Shown: positions 10,854-23,710, counted from the stretch's first letter. The stretch: 64,000 nucleotides of DNA from Earliella scabrosa (GCA_022605405.1 JABYQQ010000027.1:434001-498000), one strand, 5' to 3'. Numbers and translations are program-made. The notes: generated from the letters alone by a model not told the origin.

Positions 10854-13125
10854 TCAGCAGGTCACAATGTTCACGGCATTCATGTGCCCAATGAGGTCAC
10901 GGATCTTCTCGGTGCGCGGGCGGAAGGAGCAAGTAAATTCCTTCGGATGACTATATCGGCCCCCGGATGTTATCAGGAGATGTTTTGAGTATCAAGAGCG
11001 GGAGCTGCCCACCTGACGAAGCCTGAGATGAACTCCGCGGTAGGAACGATATCGCGGCCGTACTTGTCCTTGGCGAATGAGAGGTCCATGGTCGCGATGA
11101 TGTTCGCCGCCGCGAGCCACACGCTCGCGTCCGCGAAGAACTGGCCGGGGCACACCCTGAGAGGCACAAGTCAGAATGATAGACGTAGCGTGATGGGTGT
11201 GGATGGCAATCACCGTCGGCCGAAACCGAAGACGAGGTGCCTGGGGTCTGTCTGCGCCGACTCCTCCTCGGACATGTGCAGGTAGCGGTCTGGGTTGAAG
11301 CGCTCCGGCTCAGGGTAGACGTTAGGGTCCTGTGTCATCCACCTATAGAGTGTGTGAGACCACGCGTGCACAGCATCGGGAACGGAGGCGCTTCTCACCA
11401 GACGTTGGGAATTATCATGGCACCCTCGGGGATGTGGTATCCCCGGTACACATCGTCCGAGGTTACTCTGTGGGGGACCCCTGCACGTCATCGGGTTAGA
11501 GGCGTCCGGCGTGAGAGATGTGGCTAAGGGCGTACCGAGTGGCACCGGGGGGTTCCAGCTGGGAATGACAGAAAGAATGAGTCGAGGAAGGACGAACGCC
11601 GCCGGTTCGGCAATGTGCACTGGCCCACGCACCGGAACACTTCTCGCAGCACACAGTCCAAGTACGGAAGCTGCTCCCGATCTTCAAAATCGGGTAATCT
11701 GTCCGGACCGATGACACGGTCGATCTCAGCCTGCGCCTTCCTGTAAACCTCGGGATGGAGGACCATGGCGAGGATAAAGGTCTTCATCGAGGTTACGGTC
11801 TGTGCCGCGTCAATGTGATGAGATGAGATCGATAACCTTGACGCCACTTCCCATGCTTACCGTATCGGTGCCCGCTGCAAGAACTATGTCAACGCACTAG
11901 GTCCGGTGGAAGTGGCCAGACTACTTACCGGAGTAGATGACACCCGCAGCGCCCTTAATGTCCTCCTCATGTTCGGCCGTTAGGTGCCCTTCGGCAACTG
12001 CCTCTTCCAGCAACGTTGCCGTGAAGGAGGGGGCTGCCGTACCTGCGCGCTGAGGGCCATAAATGTTAGACAGCTAGCCACCGACTGCTATTTGGGGACC
12101 TACCAGAGCGCGTTGCACGATGGCGTACGGGGTATCCAGAGTCTGCCTTACGAGGCTCTTGATGTACGCAGCGTGCCGTTTAAACCCAGACCCGGGCATC
12201 CACAAGGGAATATGTTTCACTGCGAAGAGCTGTCAGCAATCGTCATGGAGGCAGCAGTCACGGGGGGACTGACAGATGGGGAAGAAGTCGACAAGCATGG
12301 AACCCGGGCTTCCGCCCAGGACCGTCTCCACAGTCGTCCGATCGGCGAGCTCGACCATGGGGTCGTTGAGGGAGACGACCTTGTAACCGTATGTAATCTC
12401 GAGGATAATGGCGCCGGCCCACCTGTGGGGCCGTAAGTTTGTGTTTGCAGTCAAGGTAACGAAGCAGGGACTCGCCGCTTAATGTGGTCCATGAAGAGGT
12501 CGGGGCTGTCGCAGAGCCCAGACAAGAGCGTATACGTTTCCCGCCGCTGGATCGGGCGGTAGCTCATGAGCACGGGCTTAGACGTAAAGGCGTCCTGCAG
12601 CCACCGCCGATGCTTTCGGAAGCGTTCTCCATATGGAAGATTGTTGAGGACGCTGTCCCAGCCCATGCTGCAGCGAGGTTAGTCAGCAGACATAACGAGC
12701 AGTAGGACTGCTCTCTCACAGGTCCTTGAGGAGGAGGAACCGAGGCCGGTCGGAGTACTTGGCGCTCCGCTTCTCCATCAGCTCGATAGCGGCCTCTTTC
12801 GAGTTCAGAATGATGGCCGGCGTGCGGAAGAACTTCGCGAACACGACGTCACCTGCGCCATGCGATGATATGAGGGTCGGTTCGCGGTGAGAGTCGCATG
12901 GATAGACGCACCGTATTGTCTACCCCATTCCGCGAGCTTGCGCTGCTGATAGTCCATCGGGAGCTGGTGGACGTTTCCGAGGAGCGGCAACGCCATTGGA
13001 CCCGGGGGATGTCCGCACTTGACGCTCCTGCAGTATCGGACATATGCGCCGAGGAGGACCAGCGCAATGAGCAGAACGGTGGGCGCCGAGGAGGTGACAA
13101 ACGCGAGCTGGGACCAGGCGGGCAT
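10854..13125 (-). CDS. Cytochrome P450 monooxygenase
   Basis: Predicted 526-residue membrane-anchored, heme-thiolate monooxygenase. Exons, complement: 12912-13125, 12720-12852, 12476-12667, 12274-12422, 12104-12219, 11929-12049, 11861-11874, 11633-11799, 11536-11558, 11399-11480, 11214-11342, 11013-11156, 10854-10950 (1581 nt). An N-terminal helix ([16 protein letters not shown]) and proline hinge [13 protein letters not shown] are present. The I-helix AGTDT is encoded almost wholly by a 14-nt exon. Then come the K-helix ExxR (LREVFR), [12 protein letters not shown], and the heme loop FGFGRRVCPGQ with the Cys ligand. The intron at 12423-12475 has a GC donor (GCGAGT). It looks intact. Substrate and CYP family are not assigned; flanking genes give no pathway context. 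Confidence 0.93.
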
Positions 13126-13177
13126 CCTGTGGGTATCGACTTGGGAAGCGTGGGGGTGTGGTTCTGCGAAGGCATGG

Positions 13178-13183
13178 TTTATA
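13178..13183 (-). promoter_or_regulatory. TATA box of the P450 gene
   Basis: TATAAA on the minus strand about 53 bp upstream of the P450 ATG at 13125. Confidence 0.55.
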
Positions 13184-15317
13184 AGTGCTTCGGCTGCGCA
13201 AACGTCATTTCAAGCTCAGTAGAGAACACTGAATGGTGGCGGCGCGGGCGCAGAAGTAAAAAGGCTCGGGGAAGAGAGAATTGCTGGGTTGTCAATCATG
13301 AGCCCGCCGTCACGGAAGGGTAAACTCAGATAGACGCCAACATGCAATTGTTGAGCCTGACGCCGACATATTGATGCGTTTGCGCGAGCGCATCAGTATT
13401 GACTACTGTCGGGGCTCGCGACGGGGGTGGCTGAGTGCGAATGTGCACCAGCTCCGTCGCTCGTCCGGGACGGAAGGAAACAGCCGTTCGCGACGTCCGG
13501 GCAATTTTGCTTCGAGCGCCGATCCAAACGGATACAGTGTTACTCGGCTCCACGTGTGACGTGAACTGTCGCCGGGCTCGGGATTTTGGTAGTGTGTGTA
13601 TCATGAAAGTTTATGGCCGGAGGGGTGGGCTGGTGACCCGTCCGCGGGCGATGATAGAAGTTTCTCAGAGCCTCGTTGACCCATACACGAGTGATATCCG
13701 GCGGTGCTGGGCTGGAGGTATCATTCTCGCTTTCGAGTCGATGCACTCTTGGTCTCCGTACTCCATATGGATCACGGTGGTATGTGGACTGGTAGCCGCC
13801 CGAAGTGCAACCCCTGCCTGGGATCATATCATACGTCACTGACCGGGATACGCTCAGGTGCTTGGAAGACGGTGTTACTCACGGATGAGGGAAACCATTC
13901 ACTGCGGCTTACGTCGACCGAACGACACCGTTCCTGCTAGGGCGGCGATGACAGCATTGAGGATAGGGGATATGGCATCGGGCGTGCATGATTCTGCAAA
14001 GGCCGATCAATGAGATTGAAGTACGATAGACTTGGATAATCCCGTTCCACTGAGCGTCGCGCGCGTTGCGACGTGTTTTTGCAGGTCAAGAGAAGCAAAT
14101 AATGACCGGTAGCGCCGAACGTCGTGGGGCGTCCCGAGCCGCAAAGCCTCCGTCTCGAACATCGTACACGCCGCAGTACGGACGAGAAGCGGCCAGATGC
14201 AACTAACTTGCATACAGGCGGAGTTTAGAAGGTGATCATGACAATCCTCATCGATTGCAGTGGGAGAAGAGGCCGTAACGCAACGACTGTTGTCAGAAGC
14301 ACAGTCCAGGAAAAAGACACGACACCGTCATGCAAGAAGCATCGTGCTCAAGCGTACTTCTGCGGACATCCGGACATCGGGTTGAAAGTCTAACCCCGAG
14401 GCCGACTGTTACCAGAGGGTTCGGAAGATGGTCCTGTGGTCTGTTCGCTTCACCTTGCAGCTGTCTGTCCGCAATATCAATGCTTGGAAGCACAGACGCT
14501 AAGTATTACGAACTGTGGTTGGATGGGTTATGGAAGGAATCAGTCGCTGAGTTCACTCTAGCGTATCTCAATGTAGCGCTGCGCCACTCACAGTGTAGCG
14601 CATGTCATTGTCGTCCTGACGGACACCGATCTATCGCCGCCGAATGGCATTATCCTGAGGCGTGTCTGTTAGTAGACTACTGTAGTCCACCATCAATGTA
14701 GCATGCGAGAGGAGCGGCAGGATTGAATGACTGTGTCATACAATGTTGCGTAAGCCCATGTCACTGGAATCCCCTGGCAAGGACTCCCCGGTAGCGGCAG
14801 TATCGACACCCTTGTAAGAGCAATAAGGAGTGTGCACCGCGTAGTACTCTCTCAAGGCAACAAGTGCGATAACACTCGCCTTCTAAGCTGAATGGAAGAG
14901 GCAGTGACTGAGCCTTCGGGGGGGTGAAGTTGTAGACATAGTCGGAGCAAACGGACATATTGTCGCCAAAGCTTGCTTTGCGAGCGCATGAAGCCACGTT
15001 CAGGTGTCCGAGTCGCTGAGCCCTATAGGAAAATACGGTGGTTTGAGCCTCACTGCAGCGTTGCCTTCAAGTTGGCATCATAACTTACGGTTCCAGAAAA
15101 TATTTAGGGGCCAAGACGCAAGCGAAGAGTAAGTAAAAATGGGAAAAGTACTTGGAGGTGAGCGTGCTGATCAGCAACCTGTCTTCACAGTTCGCTGCAC
15201 AAATACCACATTAGCGAATGCTTCGTCTTGAGGGTAAGCCTAGGGTAGGGGACGACTGTCACTGGTTAGCACCACCATTGTGAACACAAGTTGGTGAACT
15301 CGGTAGCACCCGGCCCG

Positions 15318-15328
15318 CCACGTGGCAT
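15318..15328 (+). promoter_or_regulatory. G-box/E-box (CCACGTGGCAT) upstream of BTB gene
   Basis: Palindromic CCACGTGG core 172 bp upstream of the ATG at 15500. The same 11-mer occurs upstream of the BTB gene at 34222. CACGTG is the known core of bHLH factor sites; that it acts here is inference. Confidence 0.4.
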
Positions 15329-15499
15329 ATAAGCGCCGTAGGATCGTGGGCCCCAGGTCGACGCGTTTGCGACTCTCCCGGAGTAAGCTCACTCTGAGTG
15401 GCAGAGACACTCAACTCGCACTCTTAGCCCATTATCAACTGCCATTCGTTGTTCTACGCGTCCAGTCCCGCGTGATACGGCAGCTTTGCCTGTGTACCC

Positions 15500-16693
15500 A
15501 TGTCCGGACGCGTCACTCGCAAACGTGCACGCTTGGAGGCGGAGGAAGAGGCCGCGGAGGACGAGAATGTCGCGTCAGAAGAGCAGGATCTCGAGGGCTT
15601 TACTCAGGACGAAGAGTTCTGGTTTGAGGACGGTACAGTTGCGCTCACCGCTCGCGATGTCGCGTTCAAAGTCTTCAAGTCACCGCTTGCCGAGCACTCG
15701 CCGGTCTTCAAGGACATGTTCACGCTGCCACAGCCCACGAACGCGTCTGGCGACGACAAGCTCCCGATAATTGCACTTTCGGATTCCCCGGAGGATCTTA
15801 GACATGTGCTTGGGGTGCTGATGCCGGGGAAGACACTACGGTGAGTTATGCTGTCTTCTCCGCCTGTAGACCCCCTCGAGGGATGAGCAGTGTCGTGATG
15901 AATGAGGACGGTCCTACTCATGATGGCAAGCCATACTCCTTGCGAGCGTTATTCGGACGCATTGTGACATGTCGCGAAGTTATTGTAAGCGAATATGCAA
16001 CACGAGCTGACTACTTGCAGGGTCTACGGTGTTCAAACCCTGTCCTTTGACACGATCTCGGCGTGGATTCGTCTCGGTCACAAGTATCAAATCGACCACC
16101 TCGTCGACCAGTCGGTCGAGTACCTGCGCAAGCTGTACCCAGACGATTGGAACGTCTACTGCAAGATTCCTACCTCTATGGCGTTCAAACCGATTCACGC
16201 TATTGGCGTTGTCAATCTCGCCCGACTGACTGGGGCGGACAGCATCCTACCCCTTGCCCTCATGAAGTGTTGCGATCTGGGTCCGGCCATCGCGGAGGGT
16301 TTCGAGAGGGAGGATGGGACAGAGGAGTACCTCAGTCTCGCCGATCTTGGACTCTGCTTCAAGCTCAAGGAGACCCTCATCGAGGCTCGGGTACAGATCG
16401 TGCATCGCATACTGGTCTATCCTGACAATGATCACGATTCATGCCATCAAGACATCGAGGTTTTCCTCCAAGCGCTGTGTAAGGGTACCGTCCGCGGGCT
16501 CTGTACGCCTCGACCTCTGGCGACGTGGACAACCCTCATGAAGACGCAGCTGCCGAACATTTGCGATACCTGCCACAAGGTCGTGTTGGATAAGGCGAGC
16601 GCAGAACGCCGTGCTCTCTTCGAACGGTTGCCCTCTGTGTTGGGTATCACCGTCAAGGACTGGGGAAAGCACACGAAAACGAAGTCGACTTGA
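15500..16693 (+). CDS. BTB-domain protein, copy B
   Basis: Predicted 337 residues from exons 15500-15840 and 16021-16693, with a 180-bp intron in phase 2, the longest of its kind here. A basic, NLS-like start (RVTRKRARLEAE) is followed by an acidic stretch, then the BTB fold: DEEFWFEDGTVALTARDVAF, the KSPLAEHSPVFKDMF helix and SDSPEDLRHVLGVLMP. Exon 2 holds IRLGHKYQIDHL and VNLARLTGADSILPLAL. The C-x2-C pair (ICDTC) is present, but the upstream C-x5-C is reduced to one Cys. It ends with LPSVLGITVKDWG. It forms a tandem pair with the next gene. BTB proteins often dimerise and many are CUL3 adaptors; no partner domain is visible here. Confidence 0.9.
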
Positions 16694-17093
16694 ATACGGT
16701 AAGAAAGCCTTCGACTTCCAGAGCTGTTGATGACATTGTGTTTTGCGTAGCCTAGAGGCCGTGGACCGTCGATGCCTTTTGTCGGAGCCGCCTCAGGTCA
16801 AGTATCGTCGCAGTTCTCGTGACATTTTACCTCACTCCCATACGTACTTGCTACCTGAATCCTACAATCGTGTGTTAGTAACCCGTCACCCGGCTGCGCC
16901 TCAGAGCGGTGCGTGCTGAAAGATACGGCTGCGACGAGGGGGCGCTCGTCCAAGCCCTAACCCTACACTCATCAGCGTCTATACGCGACTGACGTCGGGG
17001 CGGACGCGACTTGTCGTCCCAGCGTCCTCTTTCTTTGTACTCGACCTCGATGCCAGCATATGCGCAGTGATCTTACCTCTTTGCTCTTCTCTC
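16694..17093. other. Intergenic between tandem BTB genes
   Basis: About 400 bp with no gene. A CRE-like TGACGTC occurs near 16990, about 100 bp before the next ATG. Confidence 0.5.
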
Positions 17094-18216
17094 ATGTCTG
17101 CACGCTTGACTAGGAAGAGGGCTCGTCTGGAGGCGGAGGCGGAGGCACAAGAACAACCTCGCGGAGAGAAGACGAGTGCCGCAGGCGCGACGTTCAACGA
17201 CTCGGAGGCACAAGACTGGGTTCAGGACTCGGAGTTCTGGTTCGAGGACGGTACGATCACTCTGAGGGCCCAAGACGTCGCGTTTAGGGTGTACCGGGGA
17301 CCGCTGGTCGAACACTCCGCTGTCTTCAGAGACATGCTCTCTTTCCCGCAACCACAGCAGGAGCAGTCGATTCAAGCTGATCAAACCCCTCTCGTCACCC
17401 TCACCGACTCTCCCCATGATTTGAGGCATGTTCTACGCGTGCTCATGCCCAAAAAACGCCTTCGGTGGGTTGTCCAGACCATATATCACGCTTTAACTCA
17501 TTCGCCGTAGTCTGAGTGGGGCACAGTCTATCTCGCTCGCAACAGCGATCGCGTGCGTACGCCTCGGGCACAAGTATCAAATTGACCACCTCCTTGAAGA
17601 GTCTCTCAAGTTCCTCCGGTACTATTACACGGATAACTTCGATCTTCTGCGCAAGAATCACGAGAAGTCGCCGCCTCTCGTACACGCCATCTCCGTGGTC
17701 AACGTTGCGCGGCTCACTGGTGCGAGCTACCTCCTCCCCATGGCGATCGCGGAGTGCTGCAGGCTCGGCTCAGCGATCATTAACGGCCTGCAACTTGAGG
17801 ATGGAACTCGCGAGTACCTGAGCCAAGCGGACCTCGGGCTCTGTTTCCAAGCGAAAGATAAGTTGGTCGAGGCGCGCATACAGGCCGTGAGTCACATCTT
17901 GAACACCGATTACCTCGTGAACTGCAAGCACACATCCGACGACTCCGACTCCGATTCTTCGAGCGGCACAGAAGACCATGAAGACATCGCCCACATTCTC
18001 CAAGAGATGCTGAAAGGGAAGATTCCGGGTCTCTGTACTCCTCACGTGTGGGAGTCGGTCGTGCCGATACTCAACAAGCATGCGCCGGACTTGTGCCATC
18101 GTTGCCTCAGGGATATCAAGAGGGAGGAGGCGAGGCAGCAAAAGCTCATCTTCGCGCGCTTGCCTGCACTGGTCGGAGTGACGGTGGATGGCTGGTGTGC
18201 CAGGGCTCAGGCTTGA
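17094..18216 (+). CDS. BTB-domain protein, copy C
   Basis: Predicted 358 residues, exons 17094-17464 and 17511-18216, intron 46 bp, phase 2. The start at 17094 was chosen because MSARLTRKRARLEAE matches copy B; an in-frame upstream Met is less likely. The BTB exon carries DSEFWFEDGTITLRAQDVAF, GPLVEHSAVFRDML and TDSPHDLRHVLRVLMP. Exon 2 has VRLGHKYQIDHL and VNVARLTGASYLLPMAI. A low-complexity Asp/Ser insertion (DDSDSDSSSGTEDHED) replaces the usual C-x5-C region; LCHRC supplies the C-x2-C. It is the nearest relative of copy B, so the pair is probably a local tandem duplication. Confidence 0.9.
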
Positions 18217-21200
18217 GCGCTGAGCGGTTGGATAGACTCAAACCAGGCGAGCCTTGTGTTGTCATTTGAACTGGCAACGTACTCAACTGTCGTCTTCCCC
18301 AGACGTGCGTCCTGAGAGGGCCTATATGCTATGACGTGTATAATGAAGATACAATCGTTCTTGTTGCATACTGTGAGTGCCGTCGTCGATGCTAGGGTGC
18401 CGCCTTACCGAATGAACGCTTCCGACAGAGTTGAACCTATCCTTCGCCATACTAATGCTTAATACCATATCTTGCTTCGTCCATCTAAGCTCGTGTGTCG
18501 GATGAAGTGTGTGAGGCGACGAAATTGGGCGGAGAGCGTTGTGTGCGTTGGAGACTCGAAGTAAGCAGCATTCAGGCTGTCTGGGTAATCTTACTGATCA
18601 CGAGTTCTCTCTAGATGCGCGCAAGACTGCGACGATTCGAGCATCGGCACCGCGTGAGAGCGGACAAGCGTATTCCGCGCCCCGCCGTAACGGTTCTATC
18701 CGACACTGCAAGTCAGGAAGAGCCTGACTGTACCATCTTGCACATGACAGGTGTCCGCCTTCAGGTACCATGTTCGCGGAATGCGATTTAGGTTGTGGGT
18801 GCATTAACGGAGCATGTGACAGATGTTCGTTGACCGGATGAACCACCAATTACTGTTGGACGTACCGGTCTCTTGCGTTCATCATGAATGCCTGCCTGTG
18901 GACCGACCCTCTTTCATCCGTCATCCGCAGGCGGTCCCCATTCGAACCTGCACTCGATCCGAAGGACCGACTTGAGGCCGTGCAGTGCCGTGGCCGCACT
19001 CTTTCTCTTCGGCCTTTACCCTATGGACGCGGGATTATGCAAATCGGCGATTGGGCGCGACGCGCGCAGAACTCAAAAACCCCGGCGTCTTGGCAGTGCT
19101 CCTTGCTCGTCGCAGAGACTTTGTTCCACCTCAATCTTCTGTTGGTGCGTCCACTCTCCTCCGGCGCAGACGTGCGCGTCACGCCCAAGCACCCGCTGTC
19201 TGCGGACCTGGTCTGGTCCCGGGATGTGGACGCAACCGGGCCCATGCGGAAAGGTGAGCGATTCTTGCCCTGACAAACCCTGAACGACACGCTTATGTGA
19301 ACGCCCGTCATTCCCGACGTGTCCGCGCAGAACTGTCTGTGGCCCAGCTTCCCGAACCTCGAGTCGGTCTTCGGAGCCTTGAGGCATCTAGCATGTCCTG
19401 GAGACGAGGAGAACGTCGAGGTTCGTACCGTGTTATCTCCCTTCAGCTCGAAAGGTCTCGTGCGACGTGTGGTCATGAGCGTGCCCGTCTTATGCCCATA
19501 GAATGTTCGTGTTCTGGACACGCAGCCTCAGGGACTCAGCTTTCCGTACGTGCGATATCTTCTCTTGCGATAACCGCTGACGCACGCAATCGAATTGCGT
19601 TCACAGCAGGTTCTGGCCGGATGGTTGCATAATGCTTGACGCCTGGACCGGGAGAGCCCCGCATTCCAGACACCGCTCCACCCAGATCGACCTACTCATA
19701 ACCCACTCCCTCGAGAGCTGGAGTCTCGTCGGGTGTGGACTCGACGAGGAGGGCCGGCATGTTGAATCTCATGGGAGTCCGGTGGCGGCGAGAATAGCTT
19801 CCTTATATAGCTGAAGAACCTGTGGGTGCCGTAAGGCGGTCTTACCCAAACGCAGCTCGGTGGCGGACCTCGGAGCTGACACCGCCCTCTCCTCCGCAGG
19901 CCAATCTTCCCTCAGCTATGGTCAGCTTCGTCATTGTAGTAGACCTCCGACCTCGCAATATCATCAACAAACGCCACGAAGGTTACGCCACGAAGCCGGC
20001 CTCATCATCAACTCGTATGTCTTCTGCCGAGTTTCACAGTGGCACTACCGTATCAACCTCACCTACCGAATCGATCGGTGCTCGGGCTCGGGCCGACGGT
20101 CAATGTCGCTCGCGGCGGCCGGTTCATATCTCCATAAAGGCGCACAAGGCACTGCGCGCTGTACAAGAGGGAGCTTCTGACTGTCGCGGACCTTTTCAGC
20201 TCGTCGGCGAGTATCGTGCCGCTCGCCTGGTTCCACGGTGAGTCGTCATCCCATCATCTTCACACAACCTGTTCACCTAGGCTTTTGCGCAGGAATGCGG
20301 ACGGTGTGCGCATGGCGCGGTGTGATCTCCCCGCTCCGCGATTGGCGGGCGGAGCGACGCTCAATACAACTAGAGTTATTTTGGGGAATCGTCATCAGGT
20401 TCTTCGTCTCCGTGTCCACAGTTGGGAGAACGTTGGCAAGACCTCGACCGTCAAGACGTGCCGTCTCGCCTTTGACGTGAGTCGGGGTGCTGTTACGGTG
20501 CTTGATAGGTACGTGTGTATCGACATAGATAAGTGCGCGTCGTTGATTCTGCGCTGGTAGCGAGAGTCAGTGGGGGCGGCGGTCATTCATAGGAAGCGTT
20601 GAGGATTGCAGTCATGACGTCGCAATGCGGCTGGTATCCATGCACGCGGTGCCCGATACCGCCGAGGATGCATGTCCGACAGGCGCGCCGCTGGCAACGT
20701 TATGGCGGGATAGCTTCTTGGAGAGCGGTGAGTATCCTGGTGCAACGATATGGATGTAATCGATCAAACGCTTACAATTTCATGCGAACGGCCACGATCT
20801 CGTTAGGTGGCAACCCAAAAAGCCTACTGCGGCTCGGGAGCCCCAGGGCGCCACGAGCGGTGCCGGGTCCAGAGCTCACGCGGATGCCATACCTTCTCAA
20901 GAATGTCACTGTCTGCTCATGTACGTTCCTGACTGATTCCGGACGGCTATGATGTGAGTAGCTAGTCATAGTTACTGGGCTGGGTCTCACTGAACGATTC
21001 CGCTATCGTTGTCACCAGGCGAAGGACAAGCACCTTAGGTCAGCCAACGCACCATGAGTTCGCCCCTTCTACATGATCGTGCTTCGGTAGCGAGAAGAGC
21101 CCTCTATGTGTGATGGAGCTGTGGCAACAGCAGGTGAGGCAGGCTACCGTGGCTCATTTTTATTGCATCCATCTCTTGTACTCACGCGAAGATGATCGCT

Positions 21201-21985
21201 CCTTCATTCTATGTATAGCCATGGATTGAATGACTGACTGTCTGCTTAGGAAATGCCCCCTGCAAATAGTGACTTCTCCTGGTGCGAACAGGAAGTCCCG
21301 CGCGAGCTCCACTTAGTTTGATGGGTCGATTCAACAGCAGTCTTCGTATGATGGCCGCGAGGTCGAAATGTACGCTGCAGCTCCACAATGAATTCGCGCG
21401 CCTAAGCCGGCTTTACGGTATCGACGATGTCGCGGGAATACCTACGTACCCGCGAGGGTCGTCACCTCTGATCATTGCCAAACGGCTTGATCGTAGTAAG
21501 TATTCTATCTTTATCTGCGTCACCCAAAACTCGGTCCACACGATTGCACTTCCCTCTCCTTCAGTGCAACCTCGAACGATGGTTAATTGGTCTGGCTGGC
21601 CTTCGTCCTTATCACAACCAGGGCCACGTGAAAGCGGAAGTCGCAATCCTAGAGTGGAGGCTCTCCCATACCGAACTCGACCGTGGGTAAGTCGAGATTC
21701 ACGGTCGCTCTTCTAGGAGCTGACACGGGATCAGGAAAGAACGCGAAGGGACTGAATACGCAACATCATTGGATCACGTTCAAGTCTTCCATCATGAGGT
21801 GCGCATGCACCGCCGCGAACCTCCAGCTGGCAGAGCCTGTGAACGCTCAACATTGGCTTCTTTCCTCCGGTCGACAGACGCGCGTCTCCATGAGCGACTT
21901 CTCGTGGCCCTTAATAGCACCTGGCCGACGCCCGTGCCCCGTGTCAGAATCCTCTCTCCCCCCTCGGAGACCACTGTCCATCGAT
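18217..21985. other. Gene-poor stretch, no intact gene
   Basis: About 3.8 kb without an intact gene. Between about 18.9 and 20.6 kb several broken frames are faintly F-box/LRR-like (listed separately). 20.6-21.9 kb shows nothing convincing. Confidence 0.45.
18985..20560 (+). pseudogene. Possible degenerate F-box/LRR-type gene
   Basis: Short overlapping frames contain pieces like those in basidiomycete F-box proteins: LKNPGVLAVLL (18985-19257 frame), LWPSFPNLESVFGALRHL (19319-19501 frame) and later hydrophobic/basic pieces to about 20560. No single set of introns joins them without stops, and the N-terminal F-box itself is not clear. Either it is decayed, or it is chance resemblance. Confidence 0.28.
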
Positions 21986-23388
21986 ATGGCGGACGAAGAC
22001 ACGTCGTTCCCGCTACCACGAGCTGAGGTACGTTTCTACCTATGCCGACGAGCTTGGTGATCTGACCCTATGGGCAGCTCATTGCACTCTTTCTCGAGTC
22101 TCTGCTTTTTGGCGCCTTCTCCGTCCTTTTCTGCATCTCAATATGGATCCTCATGTACAGGGAGAAGCATCGTGGCCGTACCAGGGTGCACAAATGGATG
22201 CTTGCGACGGCGACCGTCATGTTCCTTCTGGCAGTCATCGTGAGTGCCACTCTGATTCTGGAGTGTACCTCTCATAGCGCTCATCGCCATCATAGCACAT
22301 ATGCTTTGATGTCCAGCGAGCCATCGAAGGTTTCATTACCAACGGGGACCGACCAGGAGGGACTTTGGACTTTTACAGCCGACTCAGTAATCCTACTCAT
22401 GTCGCGAAGTCCGCGATCTACATCACCCAGACGCTTGTAGGAGATAGCTTTGTGGTGCGTACGTGGTAATATCTCGCACCTTATCGCCCTAAATCTGGTG
22501 CCTTTGGCGATTCAGATATACCGACTCTATGTTGTATGGAATCGCATGAACAGTGTCCTCATCATTCCCGCCATTCTCTTCGTCGGTTCTGCAAGTAAGC
22601 CACACCGTTTTGTATCTTGTGGACCGATCATTCACCACGTTGTGCTGATAGTCACCGGCTATGGCATCTGCTACGAGTTGGCGCAGGTCAAGGGTACAGA
22701 CGCTATCTTTGCGAGCAGCCTCAAGCCCTGGATTACGTCGTTCTTCTCACTCTCACTTACGACCAACGTCCTCGCTACGAGTAAGTGCCATGTTACGCTT
22801 GACCACAAACTGCGGATACTGAGTCCTGCTCAGTCCTGATCACGGGCCGTATCGTATGGTCGAACCATAGGGTCAAGCAATACCGTGCGGGATACGCAGC
22901 GGTGACACATTCCGGTGTTGTGGAGACCATCGTCCAGTCCGCCGCCATCTACTCTGCTGCACTCATCTCGCTGCTTGGGTGCTATGTTGCCGGCTCCAAC
23001 GCGCAATACGTCTGCCTTGACGCCCTGCAGCCGCTGATTGTAAGCCCGCTCGCACCCGGCACTCGAGCGCTCCGAGCTCACCTCCTTGCAGGGAATCGTC
23101 TTTACGCTCATCATCATCCGCGTCGGGCTGAACGAGACAACAAGCGAGTTCTCGCGGGGTGGCGACCCCACCATCGGGGCAGAGTCTCGCATCGGCGCTC
23201 CGCCCGTCCACGCCATCCACGCATCCCAGTACCAGCAGTATCCCATGCGGCCACTGGCGATCAACGTATCTGTATCCAGGACGCACGACCGGGCCAGTTT
23301 CGAGGCGTATGACGGGAAGGACGCCGTGCGTACCAAGAAGGATCCAGACCTTGAAAGCGGGGACGACACCATACGGGACTCACCGTGA
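21986..23388 (+). CDS. Seven-helix membrane protein, copy P
   Basis: Predicted 357 residues; exons 21986-22027, 22078-22239, 22296-22454, 22516-22594, 22652-22780, 22834-23039, 23092-23388, with intron phases 0,0,0,1,1,0. Helices read in order: LFLESLLFGAFSVLFCISIW; ATATVMFLLAVI; AIYITQTLVGDSF joined to IYRLYVVW; VLIIPAILFVGSA; SFFSLSLTTNVLATILITGR; VVETIVQSAAIYSAALISLL; GIVFTLIIIRVGL. A hydrophilic tail carries PLAINVSVS. This is an unnamed 7TM-like family common in mushrooms and expanded here (six copies). It is probably a surface or endomembrane protein; ligand and signalling partner are unknown. No resemblance to a characterised fungal GPCR class is visible by eye. Confidence 0.88.
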
Positions 23389-23710
23389 CGTGCCTGCGGG
23401 TCACTTCACCTACCTCGAGGGATTGGACAGAGAGGAGCTGGTCAACACCCAGGAGATTGCTGTGTAAGATACGGTAAGACGGGCTTTGTCTGGTGGTCAT
23501 AGAAGATGACGCTTGAGTCATCCTTCGTCCCATCATTCGGTTTCGCGCAGACAGGCGTGTGTTGTTGTGCTTCTGAGAGTCTGTAGAACGTCAGTACCCG
23601 TAGTAACCCTTATACTTATTCTTCAAGTTAGTCACTGCTGGATTCCGCCGCTTTGTCGTGCCTCGCGATGTCTCATGATACATACAGCAGTGTATTGGGT
23701 GAGGTGAGGT
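23389..23710. other. Intergenic, no gene seen
   Basis: 3' flank of the membrane gene up to the tRNA; no open frame with features. Confidence 0.5.

Larger units (their letters stand above)
13126..15499. other. Intergenic, no supported gene
   Basis: About 2.4 kb between the P450 start and a BTB gene. Only short frames without motifs or paralogs. It contains the P450 promoter on the left and a G-box near the BTB gene on the right. Confidence 0.5.

Noticed and set aside
6561..13125. Secondary-metabolite cluster around the P450
   Set aside because: Only one tailoring-type enzyme is present; no backbone synthase, transporter or regulator lies nearby.
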